DNA of 64,000 nucleotides from Nocardioides sp. GY 10127 (GCF_004919085.1 NZ_STGL01000003.1:62001-126000); one strand, 5' to 3'; numbered from the stretch's first letter, positions 28,565 to 37,479 are shown. The notes: generated by a model not told the origin, from the sequence alone. Program-made: numbers and translations.

Positions 28565-29857
28565 TCAGGCCACCTCCGGGGCGGGCGTGTGGTCGGGCGT
28601 GTGGTCGGGCGTCGCGGCCGGCGGCTGGGCTCGGAACCACCGCAGGAGCAGGGCCGCCCCGATGACGAACGTCGACTCGACGAGCACGATGAACACCAGC
28701 GGGACGTGGGAGACCGGGACGCCGCCGCTGAGCCCGCCCGTCGCGTCCGTGATCCACGCGAAGACCTGGATGAAGACCACCGAGCCTGCATAGCTGACCG
28801 CCCAGAAGATCGAGAACGTGACGGCGATGTGCCGCGGGGTGACCCCCGGCCGCAGGAAGGCGAGCTGCACGAAGAACGGCATGGGGAAGAAGATCACCAG
28901 CCCCAGCAGGACGCCGACGAACGGCGCGTACCGGTGCTCGGCGAACCCCAGCACCGCGGCCGCGGCGACCAGCTGCGCGGCGCCGCACACCACGACGACG
29001 AGAGGCTTGGTCCGGTCGCTCACCCGTGCGGAGACCACCGTGCCCGACAGCGCGCCGACCACCCCGGCGTAGACGACCCACCGGATGGTGTCGGGGTCCA
29101 TGAACGTGAAGGCGACGATGTAGTAGGACAGCAGCCCGGTGTAGGCGAGCGAGAAGACCCAGTTGAACCACTCCCGGAAGCCGTCGGCCATCGAGTAGTC
29201 GTCCTCCCGCGCCGCGGCGGCCTCCTCCGGGGGCAGGACCCGCGGCGACAGGACCAGCCAGGCCAGCAGGACGAGCACCGAGAGGCCCGCGGCGAGCAGG
29301 ACGGCCCGGGTCGGTGTGCCCGCCATCCGGCTGCCGAACGTGAGCGCCACCGCCAGCCCGGTGTTGAACGCGACCGAGTTGACCCCGTTCGCGACCTGGA
29401 GCGCCCGCCCGCTCATCAGCCGGGCGACGATCCCCGACATCAGCACGACGACGATGGAGCCACCCACTCCCATCGCGAACCGGATCAGGAAGATGACGGG
29501 GAACACGTGGGTGAGCACGGCGGCGCCACCCAGCACGATCAGCATCGAGCCGAGGGCGAAGGCACGGCGGGCTCCCAGCCGGAGCAGCACGTCCGCGGCG
29601 ACCAGGCTCCCGGTCACCTGGGCGAGGGTGACCGCGTTGGTCATCAGCGCCGTCCGGGACGCCGAGAAGCCGAGGCTGCGGATGTAGAGGTCGCCCCAGT
29701 TCCAGGCCACCGCGAAGAGGAGGTAGCTGAGGAAGAGGACGGCCGCCACCGCGACGACCAGGACGCCAGGTGGGGCACCCGCCCCCGCGTCCGTGCCCGC
29801 ATCCGTGGTGGTGCCCGTGCCGGTGCCCGTGCCCTTGCTCGTGTCGCTGGTGCTCAT
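28565..29857 (-). CDS. MFS transporter paired with the hydrolase
   Basis: 430-aa permease with about 12 membrane helices (e.g. RFAMGVGGSIVVVLMSGIVARLMSG; VSDRTKPLVVVVCGAAQLV as the central loop). ATG at 29855-29857 with AGGAGG 7-8 nt upstream; the upstream frame is non-coding. The hydrophilic N-terminus is a Gly-Thr-rich run from a GT-rich repeat. The C-terminus ends TPDHTPDHTPAPEVA, encoded by a 12-bp repeat (28583-28612). Substrate unknown. First gene of a two-gene operon. Confidence 0.85.
   Translation of the reverse strand: MSTSDTSKGTGTGTGTTTDAGTDAGAGAPPGVLVVAVAAVLFLSYLLFAVAWNWGDLYIRSLGFSASRTALMTNAVTLAQVTGSLVAADVLLRLGARRAFALGSMLIVLGGAAVLTHVFPVIFLIRFAMGVGGSIVVVLMSGIVARLMSGRALQVANGVNSVAFNTGLAVALTFGSRMAGTPTRAVLLAAGLSVLVLLAWLVLSPRVLPPEEAAAAREDDYSMADGFREWFNWVFSLAYTGLLSYYIVAFTFMDPDTIRWVVYAGVVGALSGTVVSARVSDRTKPLVVVVCGAAQLVAAAAVLGFAEHRYAPFVGVLLGLVIFFPMPFFVQLAFLRPGVTPRHIAVTFSIFWAVSYAGSVVFIQVFAWITDATGGLSGGVPVSHVPLVFIVLVESTFVIGAALLLRWFRAQPPAATPDHTPDHTPAPEVA
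28583..28612. repeat. 12-bp tandem repeat in the MFS 3' end
   Basis: Two full units and a partial third of GGGCGTGTGGTC, encoding the TPDH repeats just before the stop codon. Confidence 0.8.
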
Positions 29858-30318
29858 GTCGGCGCCTCCTGGACGGCTCGGCGGCCGGGCCCTCGCACCC
29901 CGGCTCCGGCCGGAGGCGGCCCGGGCGACGGACCGCCTCGATCCTGGCACCGCCCTCGCGCGCGGGCAGGGGTCGTCCGGACCGCAGGGAACGTGGCGCG
30001 CGCCACACCCGAGGCCCCGATGGCCCTGATGGGCCAGGCGTCGCGGCCCGTCCGGGTCATCGCGGGCGGCCGACAGGCCCTTCCGGGCCCCGCGCGACCC
30101 CAGCCGTGCACCCAGGCCCTACGATGTCGCTGTCGGCGCGGCGATCTCCGGGGGGAGGCTCGCCCGAGGCCGAGTGCGAGTGTGACGACCCTCCGCTGTC
30201 ACCCACTCGCACGGGGCCCGTCCATCCCACTCAGGGCGGGCCCCCGATCCCCCCTCGCACCTTCGTGCGGCGGCCCCGGGACACGGTCTGGACGCGCCCG
30301 GGGCACGGCCCTGGACGC
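29858..30318. other. gene-free stretch upstream of the MFS gene
   Basis: About 460 bp with no convincing gene. It contains the MFS ribosome site and a rightward TACGAT -10-like box (30120-30125) that is not followed by a start codon at leaderless distance (GTC is found). A rightward open frame from 30124 runs antisense into the tRNA and looks spurious. This could be the remnant of a decayed gene start. Confidence 0.4.
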
Positions 30319-30356
30319 GACGAGGGGCGGCCCCTTGCGGGAGACCGCCCCTCGTC
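30319..30356 (-). terminator. hairpin after the first tRNA-Ala
   Basis: Perfect 12-bp arms GACGAGGGGCGG / CCGCCCCTCGTC, 14-nt loop, starting 11 nt past the tRNA 3' end. No T-tract. Confidence 0.65.
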
Positions 30357-30366
30357 GTGTCGCCGG

Positions 30367-30439
30367 TGGAGGTGAGGGGACTCGAACCCCTGACCCCCTG
30401 CATGCCATGCAGGTGCGCTACCAGCTGCGCCACACCCCC
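30367..30439 (-). tRNA. tRNA-Ala(GGC), copy 1
   Basis: 73-nt cloverleaf on the minus strand. Acceptor GGGGGTG pairs with CACCTCC, discriminator A, no encoded CCA. Anticodon stem CCTGC/GCAGG holds loop ATGGCAT, giving anticodon GGC (reads GCC and GCU Ala codons). The T arm contains GGTTCGAGTCC. A TACTGT box (30491-30496) about 51 nt upstream is a candidate -10. Identical to the copy at 33398-33470. Confidence 0.96.
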
Positions 30440-30688
30440 GGGCGACGGACCACAGCCCGTCGTCGCCGGCCCGCTGGACCGGCGGACGGAACAGTAGCCC
30501 ACCCGGGTCCGAGCCCCCAACCCGCCCCCGGCCCCTCTCCCCGACCCCTCCCGTCGCCCTCCCGGACCGCACGTCGGAGGCCCCTGACACGGGTGCAGAC
30601 CCCCTGGCGCGGACCACCTTGGTCCTTTACTTTCGAGCCGTTTCGCGGCCGGCAGGTGCCGACCGCCCGGAGCGGGGGGAGGCGAGGC
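30440..30688. other. divergent promoter region of tRNA-Ala copy 1 and glsA
   Basis: 249 bp. Leftward TACTGT (30491-30496) is the likely tRNA -10 box. Rightward TACTTT (30628-30633), about 55 nt before the glutaminase ATG, is the likely glsA -10 box. -35 elements are unclear. Confidence 0.45.
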
Positions 30689-31702
30689 ATGGACCTCGGG
30701 GTCGAGCACGTGGAGCAGCGGGTGGCGACGGGGCCGCTCCCGGCCCAGGAGGAGATCGACGACCTCGTGGCGCGCGCGCTCACGCACGCGACGCCGCACG
30801 GGGAGGGCGCGGTCGCCGACTACATCCCGGTCCTGGCCCGCGCCGACCCGGCGCTGTTCGGGGTCTGCGTGGTCGACGTGGACGGTCATGCGCACGCCGT
30901 CGGGGACACGCAGGCCGCCTTCTCCGTCCAGTCGATCTCCAAGGCCTTCGTCTACGCCCTCGTGCGCGAGCACCTCGGCCACGACGTGGTCGCCGACCGC
31001 GTCGGCGTGAACAACACCGGCCTGCCCTTCAACTCGGTGATGGCGCTCGAGCTCAACGGCGGCCACCCGCTCAACCCGATGGTCAACGCGGGCGCCCTGG
31101 CCACCACGGCGCTCGTGCCCGGCGCGTCCGCCGACGAGCAGTGGGCGACGATCCAGGCGGGGCTCTCCGCCTTCGCCGGGCGCCCGCTGGAGGTGGACGA
31201 CGAGGTCTACCGCTCCGAGGCCGCCACGAACCAGCGGAACCGGGCGATCGCCCGCCTGCTGGAGAGCTACGGGCGGGTCGAGCTCGACCCGCTGGCGGTC
31301 GTGGACGTGTACACCCGCCAGTGCGCCCTCAGCGTCACCGCACACGACCTCGCGGTGATGGGCGCGACGCTGGCCGACGGCGGCGTCAACCCGGTGACGG
31401 GCGAGCAGGTCGTGGCCGCCGACGTCTGCCGCGACACCCTCGCGGTGATGGCCACCAACGGCCTCTACGAGCGCTCCGGCGAGTGGCTCCTCGAGATCGG
31501 CCTGCCCGGCAAGTCCGGCGTCTCGGGCGGCATCGTGACCATCGCCCCGGGCAAGGCGGGCATCGGCGTCTACTCGCCGCGCCTGGACCCCGCCGGCAAC
31601 AGCGTCCGCGGGCAGCGCGCCACCGCGTACCTCTCCCGCGCGCTCGGCCTCAACATCTTCGCCTCCGACGCCCACGTCCCGACGAGAGGGTCCCACCGAT
31701 GA
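30689..31702 (+). CDS. glsA: glutaminase
   Basis: 337-aa enzyme of the serine-dependent beta-lactamase-like glutaminase family, hydrolysing glutamine to glutamate and ammonia. The SxxK nucleophile motif is S82-I-S-K85 in FSVQSISKAF; GVNNTGLPFNSVMALE, NPMVNAGALATTAL, NQRNRAIARLL and GLPGKSGVSGGIVTIAPGKAGIGVYSPRLD are family hallmarks. ATG 30689-30691 with GGGGGAGG upstream. Overlaps the following MFS gene by ATGA, so the two are translationally coupled. Lies between two identical tRNA-Ala genes. Confidence 0.96.
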   Translation: MDLGVEHVEQRVATGPLPAQEEIDDLVARALTHATPHGEGAVADYIPVLARADPALFGVCVVDVDGHAHAVGDTQAAFSVQSISKAFVYALVREHLGHDVVADRVGVNNTGLPFNSVMALELNGGHPLNPMVNAGALATTALVPGASADEQWATIQAGLSAFAGRPLEVDDEVYRSEAATNQRNRAIARLLESYGRVELDPLAVVDVYTRQCALSVTAHDLAVMGATLADGGVNPVTGEQVVAADVCRDTLAVMATNGLYERSGEWLLEIGLPGKSGVSGGIVTIAPGKAGIGVYSPRLDPAGNSVRGQRATAYLSRALGLNIFASDAHVPTRGSHR

Positions 31703-33324
31703 GCACGAGCACCACCGCACCGCCCGCCGACGTCGAGAAGGCCTCCTGGCTGCCGCTGGTCGGCCTCTTCCTCGCGCAGGTCCTCATGTCCTTCAACGTG
31801 GCCTCGCTGCCGGTCTCCCTGGGCGGCATGGTCGAGGACTTCGACGTACCGGCCACGAGCGTCAGCACCGCGATCGTCACCTACGGCATCGCGGTCGCCG
31901 CGCTCGTCATGGTCGGCGCCAAGCTCGGCCAGCGGGTCGGCTGGGTCATCGTCTTCCGGGTCGTCGTGGCGGTCTTCGCCGTCTCCGCGACGATGATGGT
32001 GCTGGCACCCTCCGTCGGGTGGGTGATCGCGGCCCAGGCCCTGGCCGGAGCCTCCGCAGCGATCATCGTCCCGTCCCTGGTCGCCCTCATCGCCGAGAAC
32101 TACCGGGGCGACCAGCAGGCCACCGCGATCGGCTCGCTCGGCTCGGCCCGCGCCCTGTCGGGCGTCAGCGCGTTCCTGATCGGCGGCGCCCTGAGCACGC
32201 TGGTGGGCTGGCGTCCGTCCTTCCTCATCGTGCTGGCCCTGGCCGTGGCCGTCCTGGCCCTGAGCCTCACCCTGCGCGGGGACAAGGGGGACGCGTCGGT
32301 CCAGATCGACGTCGTCGGCGCCGCCCTCATCGGTCTGGGCGTCATCTCGCTGACCCTCGGCTTCAACAACCTCAACACCTGGGGCCCGCTGCTGGCCACG
32401 CCGGACGCCCCGTTCGACCTGGCCGGGGTCTCCCCCGCGCCCGCCATGGTCGTGCTCGGCATCGTGCTGGGCCAGGGGTTCTTCCTCTGGACGCGGCGGC
32501 GCACCCGCGACGGCCGCACGCCGCTGATCGCGCTGAGCGTCCTCGGCGAGCCCACCGAGCGGGCCGCGGTCTACGCCATGTTCGTCGTGGTCCTGCTGGA
32601 GTCGGCGCTGAACTTCACGGTGCCGCTCTACATCCAGATCGTGCAGGGCCGCAGCGCCTTCTCGACGTCCCTGGCGATGATGCCGTTCAACCTCACGGTG
32701 TTCGTGACCGCGACCCTGGTGATCCGCACCTACCGTCGCTTCCCGCCCCGCACGATCGCGGTCTTCTCCTTCTGCCTCACCACCGCCGGGCTGGCGTGGC
32801 TGGCGTTCGTGGTCACCAACAACTGGGAGACGGTGCCGACGATCCTCGGGCTCGTGGTCTTCGGCGTCGGGCAGGGCGCCCTCGTGACCCTGGTGTTCAA
32901 CGTGCTGGTGACCTCGGCGCCCACGACGTTGGCCGGCGACGTCGGCTCGATCCGCGGCACGACGCAGAACCTCGCCTCCGCCGTCGGCACCGCCCTCGCC
33001 GGGGTCATGCTGGTCTCGTTCCTCTCGCTCAGCATCGCCCAGGCGACCCTCGACCACCCCGAGGTCTCCCCCGAGCTCGCCGCCCAGGCCGAGCTCGACT
33101 CGGTCGGCTTCATCAGCAACGACCACCTGCGCGACGCGCTGGCCGACAGCGGCGTGGAGGGCACGGACGCCGACGCCCTCGTCGAGGCCACCACGACGGC
33201 CCGCCTCGACGCGCTCCGGATCGGGTTGCTGGTCCTCGCCGGGCTCAGCGCGATCGCGATCCTCCCGGCCTCGCGGCTCCCCCGCTACCGGCCGGAGGAG
33301 ATCCCGGACCCCTCGGAGGCGTGA
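31699..33324 (+). CDS. 14-TM (DHA2-type) MFS transporter coupled to glutaminase
   Basis: 541-aa permease with about 14 membrane helices, of the DHA2/EmrB-like drug:H+ antiporter architecture. The ATG overlaps the glsA stop (ATGA). N-terminal helices LPLVGLFLAQVLMSFNVASLPVSLGGMVEDF and the helix-5 region SLGSARALSGVSAFLIGGAL are visible. There is a long extracytoplasmic loop near the C-terminus (SPELAAQAELDSVGFISNDHLRDALADSGVEG). Coupling with glutaminase suggests transport of glutamine, glutamate or a related compound, but DHA2 homology points to drug export, so the role is unresolved. Confidence 0.85.
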   Translation: MSTSTTAPPADVEKASWLPLVGLFLAQVLMSFNVASLPVSLGGMVEDFDVPATSVSTAIVTYGIAVAALVMVGAKLGQRVGWVIVFRVVVAVFAVSATMMVLAPSVGWVIAAQALAGASAAIIVPSLVALIAENYRGDQQATAIGSLGSARALSGVSAFLIGGALSTLVGWRPSFLIVLALAVAVLALSLTLRGDKGDASVQIDVVGAALIGLGVISLTLGFNNLNTWGPLLATPDAPFDLAGVSPAPAMVVLGIVLGQGFFLWTRRRTRDGRTPLIALSVLGEPTERAAVYAMFVVVLLESALNFTVPLYIQIVQGRSAFSTSLAMMPFNLTVFVTATLVIRTYRRFPPRTIAVFSFCLTTAGLAWLAFVVTNNWETVPTILGLVVFGVGQGALVTLVFNVLVTSAPTTLAGDVGSIRGTTQNLASAVGTALAGVMLVSFLSLSIAQATLDHPEVSPELAAQAELDSVGFISNDHLRDALADSGVEGTDADALVEATTTARLDALRIGLLVLAGLSAIAILPASRLPRYRPEEIPDPSEA

Positions 33325-33348
33325 GCGGCCGGGGGCGGAAAACGAGAA

Positions 33349-33388
33349 AGTCCGCGGGCGACAGGCTCTCGCCTGTCTCCCGCGGACT
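33349..33388 (-). terminator. terminator of tRNA-Ala copy 2
   Basis: Outer arms AGTCCGCGGG / CCCGCGGACT with an inner ACAGGC/GCCTGT stem; on the minus strand it is followed by TTTCTCGTTTTCC. It also lies 24 nt after the rightward MFS stop and may work in both directions. Confidence 0.8.
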
Positions 33389-33397
33389 GACCTCCGG

Positions 33398-33470
33398 TGG
33401 AGGTGAGGGGACTCGAACCCCTGACCCCCTGCATGCCATGCAGGTGCGCTACCAGCTGCGCCACACCCCC
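33398..33470 (-). tRNA. tRNA-Ala(GGC), copy 2
   Basis: Identical in all 73 positions to the tRNA at 30367-30439, same orientation, 3.03 kb away. Shared sequence extends only about 4 bp on one side and 1 bp on the other. A TACTGTTC box (ACAGTA at 33522-33527 on the plus strand) about 52 nt upstream mirrors the first copy's candidate promoter. Confidence 0.96.
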
Positions 33471-33610
33471 GAGGTGGGTAGCCGCTCCGCCCGCCTTCCG
33501 GCGCGCCTTGCGACGTCGAGAACAGTAGACCAACGCCTTCGCGAATGCGAAATCCGGGTGAACCGGTGCGCTCCCGGGAGGACCCTGCCGGCCTCCCGGG
33601 GTCGCCGGGG

Positions 33611-34282
33611 TCAGACCGTCGCGGGGGCCACGGGGGCGACGTCGGGACCCACGACCCGGTTGTAGGCCGCGAGGCGCAGCCCGCGGGCGGTGTCGTGGTA
33701 CTCGACCAGCTCGACCCACCCGCAGTTCGCGAGCCCGCGCAGGCTGCGCGAGACCTCGAGCGGCCAGCCGAGCATCGCCACGGCGGCGACCCGGATCGCC
33801 GCGCCGTGCGAGACGGCCACGGACACCCGGCCGGGGTCGGTCGCCGCGAGCAGCTCGTCGAGCGCCGAGGTCATCCGCTGGGCGACCGCGGCGGTCGCCT
33901 CCCCGCCGTCCACGACGTCGAAGTCACCGGTGACGAAGGTGGCGTACTCCTCCGGCGCGGCGGCCTCGTACTCCGGGTGCGACAGGCCCTCGCGGGTGCC
34001 GAGGTTGAACTCCCGCAGGCGCGCGTCGTACGTGGCCTCGAGGCCCGTGGCCGCGAGCAGCGGCTCGGCCGTCTGGCGGGCGCGGGTGAGGTCGGAGCAC
34101 CAGACGTGCTGCGGGTCGAGCGCGGCGATGCGCGGCGCCACGGCCGCGGCCTGGTGCAGCCCGGTGTCGTCGAGGCTGGAGTCGATGTGCCCCTGCACCA
34201 CGCGGGCGTGGTTGTAGGGCGTGCGGCCGTGCCGCAGCAGCAGGAGTCGTCGACCCCCGGGGGCGTCGACGACGTCAGCCAC
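33611..34282 (-). CDS. histidine phosphatase (phosphoglycerate-mutase fold; GpgP-like by position)
   Basis: 223-aa branch-1 histidine phosphatase. LLLLRHGRTPYNHARVVQGHID carries the phospho-accepting His (RHG), SDLTRARQTAEPL the second Arg, and VSHGAAIRV the second His. It starts at GTG 34280-34282, overlapping the rsfS stop by 8 nt. In mycobacteria the gene after rsfS encodes glucosyl-3-phosphoglycerate phosphatase (GpgP). That assignment here rests on synteny, and a generic phosphatase is possible. Confidence 0.9.
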   Translation of the reverse strand: MADVVDAPGGRRLLLLRHGRTPYNHARVVQGHIDSSLDDTGLHQAAAVAPRIAALDPQHVWCSDLTRARQTAEPLLAATGLEATYDARLREFNLGTREGLSHPEYEAAAPEEYATFVTGDFDVVDGGEATAAVAQRMTSALDELLAATDPGRVSVAVSHGAAIRVAAVAMLGWPLEVSRSLRGLANCGWVELVEYHDTARGLRLAAYNRVVGPDVAPVAPATV

Positions 34283-34646
34283 GCGTGACGTCCTCGGGCA
34301 GGCCGATGACGGGGCAGTCGCGCCACAGCCGCTCGAGGGCGTAGAACTGCCGCTCCTCCTCGTGCTGGACGTGGACGACGACGTCGCCGTAGTCGATGAG
34401 GACCCAGCGGCCGTCCCGCTCGCCCTCGCGGCGGAGCGGCTTGGCGCCGATCTCGCGGAGCTGGTCCTCCACCTCCTCGACGATGGCGCGGACCTGGCGG
34501 TCGTTGGAGGCGGAGATGAGCACGAAGGCGTCGGTGATGGCGAGCTGCTCGGAGACGTCGAAGGCGATGATGTCGGTGCCGAGCTTGTCGCTCCCGGCGC
34601 GGGCAGCGGCGACGACGAGGTCGCGGGCGTGGTCGGTGGCGGTCAT
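34275..34646 (-). CDS. rsfS: ribosomal silencing factor
   Basis: 123-aa RsfS/Iojap protein that binds L14 and blocks subunit joining in starvation. DVSEQLAITDAFVLISASNDRQVRAIVEEVEDQL and WVLIDYGDVVVHVQHEEERQFYALERLW are the core family segments. Part of the nadD-rsfS-phosphatase operon: 10 nt after nadD, and overlapping the next gene. Confidence 0.96.
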   Translation of the reverse strand: MTATDHARDLVVAAARAGSDKLGTDIIAFDVSEQLAITDAFVLISASNDRQVRAIVEEVEDQLREIGAKPLRREGERDGRWVLIDYGDVVVHVQHEEERQFYALERLWRDCPVIGLPEDVTRG

Positions 34647-34656
34647 GGGTGGAACG

Positions 34657-35343
34657 TCAGTCTCCTCGGAGGTGGCCGCGCGGCTGCTCGCCGGTGGCCG
34701 GGTAGAGGTCGTGCTTGGCGATGTACTGCACGACGCCGTCGGGCACCAGGTACCAGACCGGCTCCGCCCGTTCCTTGCGGCGGCGGATGTCGGTCGAGGA
34801 GATCGCCAGGGCGGGGATCTCGACGAGGGTGACCCGGTCGGCCGGGATCGCTCCCAGCGTCTGCTCGTCCATGGTGTACCCGGGACGGGTGCACCCGACG
34901 AATTGAGCGAGCTCGAAGAGCTCCCCCGCGTCGCGCCAGGTGAAGATCTCCGCGAGCGCGTCGATGCCCGTGATGAAGAACAGGTCCGTGTCCGGCAGGC
35001 TGTCGCGCAGGTCGCGCAGCGTGTCGATCGTGTACGTCGGACCCGCCCGGTCGATGTCCACCCGGCTCACGTTGAACCGGGGGTTCGCGGCGGTCGCGAT
35101 GACCGTCATGAGGTAGCGGTGCTCCGCCTCCGTGACGGCCCGGCCGGACTTCTGCCAGGGGTCACCGGTGGGGACGAAGAGGACCTCGTCCAGGTCGAAC
35201 CAGGACTGGACCTCGGAGGCCGCGACCAGGTGGCCGTGGTGGATCGGGTCGAACGTGCCGCCCATGACCCCCACCCGGCGACGGCCGGGGGTCGGCGCGG
35301 CGCTCGGCCCGCCCATCAGGGCGTCAGCTGTGCTCGCGGCCAC
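34657..35343 (-). CDS. nadD: nicotinate-nucleotide adenylyltransferase
   Basis: 228-aa enzyme converting nicotinate mononucleotide and ATP to deamido-[15 protein letters not shown] is the (H/T)xGH nucleotidyltransferase motif and [13 protein letters not shown] the ISSTxxR motif. The longest frame starts GTG 35341-35343, overlapping the upstream 48-aa gene by 20 nt; an ATG at 35314-35316 just after that gene's stop is an equally good start (219 aa). Confidence 0.95.
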   Translation of the reverse strand: MAASTADALMGGPSAAPTPGRRRVGVMGGTFDPIHHGHLVAASEVQSWFDLDEVLFVPTGDPWQKSGRAVTEAEHRYLMTVIATAANPRFNVSRVDIDRAGPTYTIDTLRDLRDSLPDTDLFFITGIDALAEIFTWRDAGELFELAQFVGCTRPGYTMDEQTLGAIPADRVTLVEIPALAISSTDIRRRKERAEPVWYLVPDGVVQYIAKHDLYPATGEQPRGHLRGD

Positions 35344-35470
35344 CGGCGAACGTCAGCAGGGCGACCATGAGGCCCAGCAGGACGACGAGGGCGAGGGCGC
35401 CGATGCCCCAGCTCAGGGCGTGGTTGACCTCGGACTCGGACTCGGCGGCGAGGGCGATCAGCTGCAGCAT
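35324..35470 (-). CDS. 48-aa single-pass membrane protein between proA and nadD
   Basis: Small open frame [20 protein letters not shown]... with one clear membrane helix ([20 protein letters not shown]) and a short basic tail. TAGGAT lies 7 nt before its ATG, a leaderless promoter, so it heads the nadD-rsfS-phosphatase transcript. It overlaps the longest nadD frame. I recall similar small hypothetical proteins at this locus in other actinobacteria. Function unknown. Confidence 0.75.
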   Translation of the reverse strand: MLQLIALAAESESEVNHALSWGIGALALVVLLGLMVALLTFAGGREHS

Positions 35471-35476
35471 GGGCGA

Positions 35477-35483
35477 CATCCTA
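35477..35483 (-). promoter_or_regulatory. leaderless -10 for the 48-aa gene and nadD operon
   Basis: TAGGAT on the minus strand (plus ATCCTA at about 35478-35483), 7 nt before the ATG. Confidence 0.55.
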
Positions 35484-35500
35484 GACGGTGGGTCGGCCGG

Positions 35501-36814
35501 TCAGCGCACGTGCCCGTCACCGGTGACCACGAACTTGGTCGAGGTCATCTCCGGCAGGCCCATCGGGCCCCGCGCGTGCAGCTTCTGGGTGCTGATCCCG
35601 ATCTCGGCACCGAACCCGAGCTCGCCCCCGTCGGTGAAGCGGGTCGAGGCGTTGACCATGACGGCGGCGGAGTCCACGGCCGCCGTGAACCGGCGGGCCG
35701 CGCGCACGTCCGAGGTGACGATCGCCTCGGTGTGGCCGGACGACCACCGGCGGATGTGCGCCACCGCCGCCTCGAGGTCCTCGACGACGGCCGCCGAGAT
35801 CTCCAGCGCCAGGTACTCGGTGCCCCAGTCCTCCTCCGTGGCGGGCACGACGCCCTCCAGCGCGGCGAACGCCTCGTCCCCGTGGATGGTCACCCCGCGC
35901 TCGCGCAGCGCCGCCGCGACGCGGGGCAGGAAGGCCTCGGCCACCGCCTCGTGCACGAGCAGCGACTCCGCGCTGTTGCACACGCTGGTGCGCTGGGTCT
36001 TGGAGTTGAGGACGATCTCGAGCGCCATGTCGAGGTCCGCCGCGGCGTCCACGTAGACGTGGCAGTTGCCCACGCCGGTCTCGATGACCGGCACGGTCGA
36101 GCCCTCGACCACGGCCGCGATGAGGCCCGCGCCACCGCGCGGGATGAGGACGTCGACGTCGCCCCGGGCCCGCATGAGGTGGGTGACCGTCTCGCGCGAG
36201 TCCGCCGGCACGAGCTGGACGACGTCCGCGGGCAGCCCGGCCTCGGCGGCCGCCGCGCGGAGGACCGCGACGAGCGCGGCGTTGCTGGAGGCCGCGCTGG
36301 AGGAGCCGCGCAGCAGCACCGCGTTGCCGGACTTCAGGCAGATGCCGGCGGCGTCGACGGTGACGTTGGGGCGGGCCTCGTAGATCATCCCGACCACGCC
36401 GAACGGCACCCGCAGCTGGCGCAGCTCCAGGCCGTTGGCCAGCGTCGAGCCACGGACGACCTCGCCGACGGGGTCCGGCAGGCCCGCGACGTCCCGCAGG
36501 CCCTGGGCCATGCCGGCGAGCCGGTCGGGGGTGAGCCGGAGCCGGTCCACCACGTTCGGCGGGGTGCCACCGGCCTCCGCGCGGGCGCAGTCCTCCTCGT
36601 TCGCCGCCAGCACGTCGGCCTCGGCGGCCAGCAGGGCGTCGGCCATCGCGTGCAGGGCCGCGTCCTTGACCGCCCGGGTGGCGACGGCCAGCTCGTGGGA
36701 GGCGGTCCGGGCCCGGCGGGCGAGGGCGCGCACGGCGTCCTCGCTGGTGAGGGACGGCTCCGCGACCGCGGAGGGTGCGGGGGTCTGGCTGGGCGCACTG
36801 GCGGTGGTCGTCAC
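35501..36814 (-). CDS. proA: gamma-glutamyl phosphate reductase
   Basis: 437-aa enzyme of proline biosynthesis that reduces glutamyl-5-phosphate with [38 protein letters not shown] and the catalytic Cys in [18 protein letters not shown] are diagnostic, as is [30 protein letters not shown] (here STRFTDGG...). GTG start at 36812-36814, 7 nt after a TAGTCT box, indicates a leaderless mRNA. The usual partner proB is not in the window. Confidence 0.97.
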   Translation of the reverse strand: MTTTASAPSQTPAPSAVAEPSLTSEDAVRALARRARTASHELAVATRAVKDAALHAMADALLAAEADVLAANEEDCARAEAGGTPPNVVDRLRLTPDRLAGMAQGLRDVAGLPDPVGEVVRGSTLANGLELRQLRVPFGVVGMIYEARPNVTVDAAGICLKSGNAVLLRGSSSAASSNAALVAVLRAAAAEAGLPADVVQLVPADSRETVTHLMRARGDVDVLIPRGGAGLIAAVVEGSTVPVIETGVGNCHVYVDAAADLDMALEIVLNSKTQRTSVCNSAESLLVHEAVAEAFLPRVAAALRERGVTIHGDEAFAALEGVVPATEEDWGTEYLALEISAAVVEDLEAAVAHIRRWSSGHTEAIVTSDVRAARRFTAAVDSAAVMVNASTRFTDGGELGFGAEIGISTQKLHARGPMGLPEMTSTKFVVTGDGHVR

Positions 36815-36821
36815 GGTGCCC

Positions 36822-36827
36822 AGACTA
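36822..36827 (-). promoter_or_regulatory. leaderless -10 of proA
   Basis: TAGTCT, 7 nt before the GTG. Confidence 0.6.
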
Positions 36828-36957
36828 GGCGCGTGAGAACCCTCTCCCCGACGCGCTTCGGCATGCGGGCGCCGCTAGGTTCGTGGGTAAAGAGCGCGCA
36901 GGACGAGGGTGCGCGCCGAGGGCACCCCGCGAGGGGGCCGGAGATGGGGTTCGCAGG

Positions 36958-37479
36958 ATGAGGATCGTGCTCGTGGGTGACAGCCACCTGGAGCGGCTCG
37001 GGGTCAAGGGCGAGCAGGTCGGCGTGGCCGCCGGCGCGCTCGTCGTGAACGCGGCGCGCGGCGGGGCCCTCGCGGCCGACCTGGCCGCGCAGGTGCGCAG
37101 CCAGTCGATCACCCCGGACGACGTGGTGGTGGTCTCGGTCGGCACCAACGACGCCGCCCCGGCCGCGGCCACCCCGCGCGAGGCGTTCCGCACGCACCTG
37201 GCCGCGGTCGTCGACCTGGTGCGCGCCCGCCGCTGGGTCTACCTGGCTCCCCCGGGCGTCGTGCCCGGCGCCCCCGGCGCCCAGGGCCGCACCAACGCCG
37301 CCATCAGCTGGTACAGCCAGACCGCCGAGCAGGTGTTCGTGGCGCGCCGTGGCGCCGTCGTGGACACGCGGGACCTGCTGGAGGACCTCGGCGACGACGC
37401 GTTCGAGGACGACGGGCTGCACCTGACCGAGCGTGCCTACGACGTGCTGCTGCCGCCGCTGGTCACCGCCTCGTCCTGA
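36958..37479 (+). CDS. SGNH/GDSL-family hydrolase
   Basis: 173-aa small esterase-fold protein. Block I IVLVGDSHLERLG carries the nucleophile Ser, block III VVSVGTNDAAP the Asn, and block V DDGLHLTERAYDVL the Asp-His pair. No signal peptide, so cytosolic. ATG at 36958; the longer upstream frame adds an unlikely basic segment. It is divergent from proA and convergent with the ClC gene. Substrate unknown (acyl esters or acetylated sugars in the family). Confidence 0.85.
   Translation: MRIVLVGDSHLERLGVKGEQVGVAAGALVVNAARGGALAADLAAQVRSQSITPDDVVVVSVGTNDAAPAAATPREAFRTHLAAVVDLVRARRWVYLAPPGVVPGAPGAQGRTNAAISWYSQTAEQVFVARRGAVVDTRDLLEDLGDDAFEDDGLHLTERAYDVLLPPLVTASS

Noticed and set aside
30124..30375. 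Rightward 83-codon frame beginning inside a TACGAT box
   Set aside because: Runs antisense through the tRNA terminator, has no ribosome site and encodes Pro/Arg-rich low-complexity sequence.
27206..30688. Long rightward open frame leading into glutaminase
   Set aside because: Antisense to the dehydrogenase, hydrolase, MFS and tRNA genes. The translation is low-complexity Arg/Gly/His. glsA starts at 30689 with a proper ribosome site.
30367..33470. Integrative element with attL/attR at tRNA-Ala
   Set aside because: No integrase, excisionase or phage/plasmid genes lie between the tRNAs, and both tRNAs are full-length. Duplication or cassette recombination is the more modest reading.
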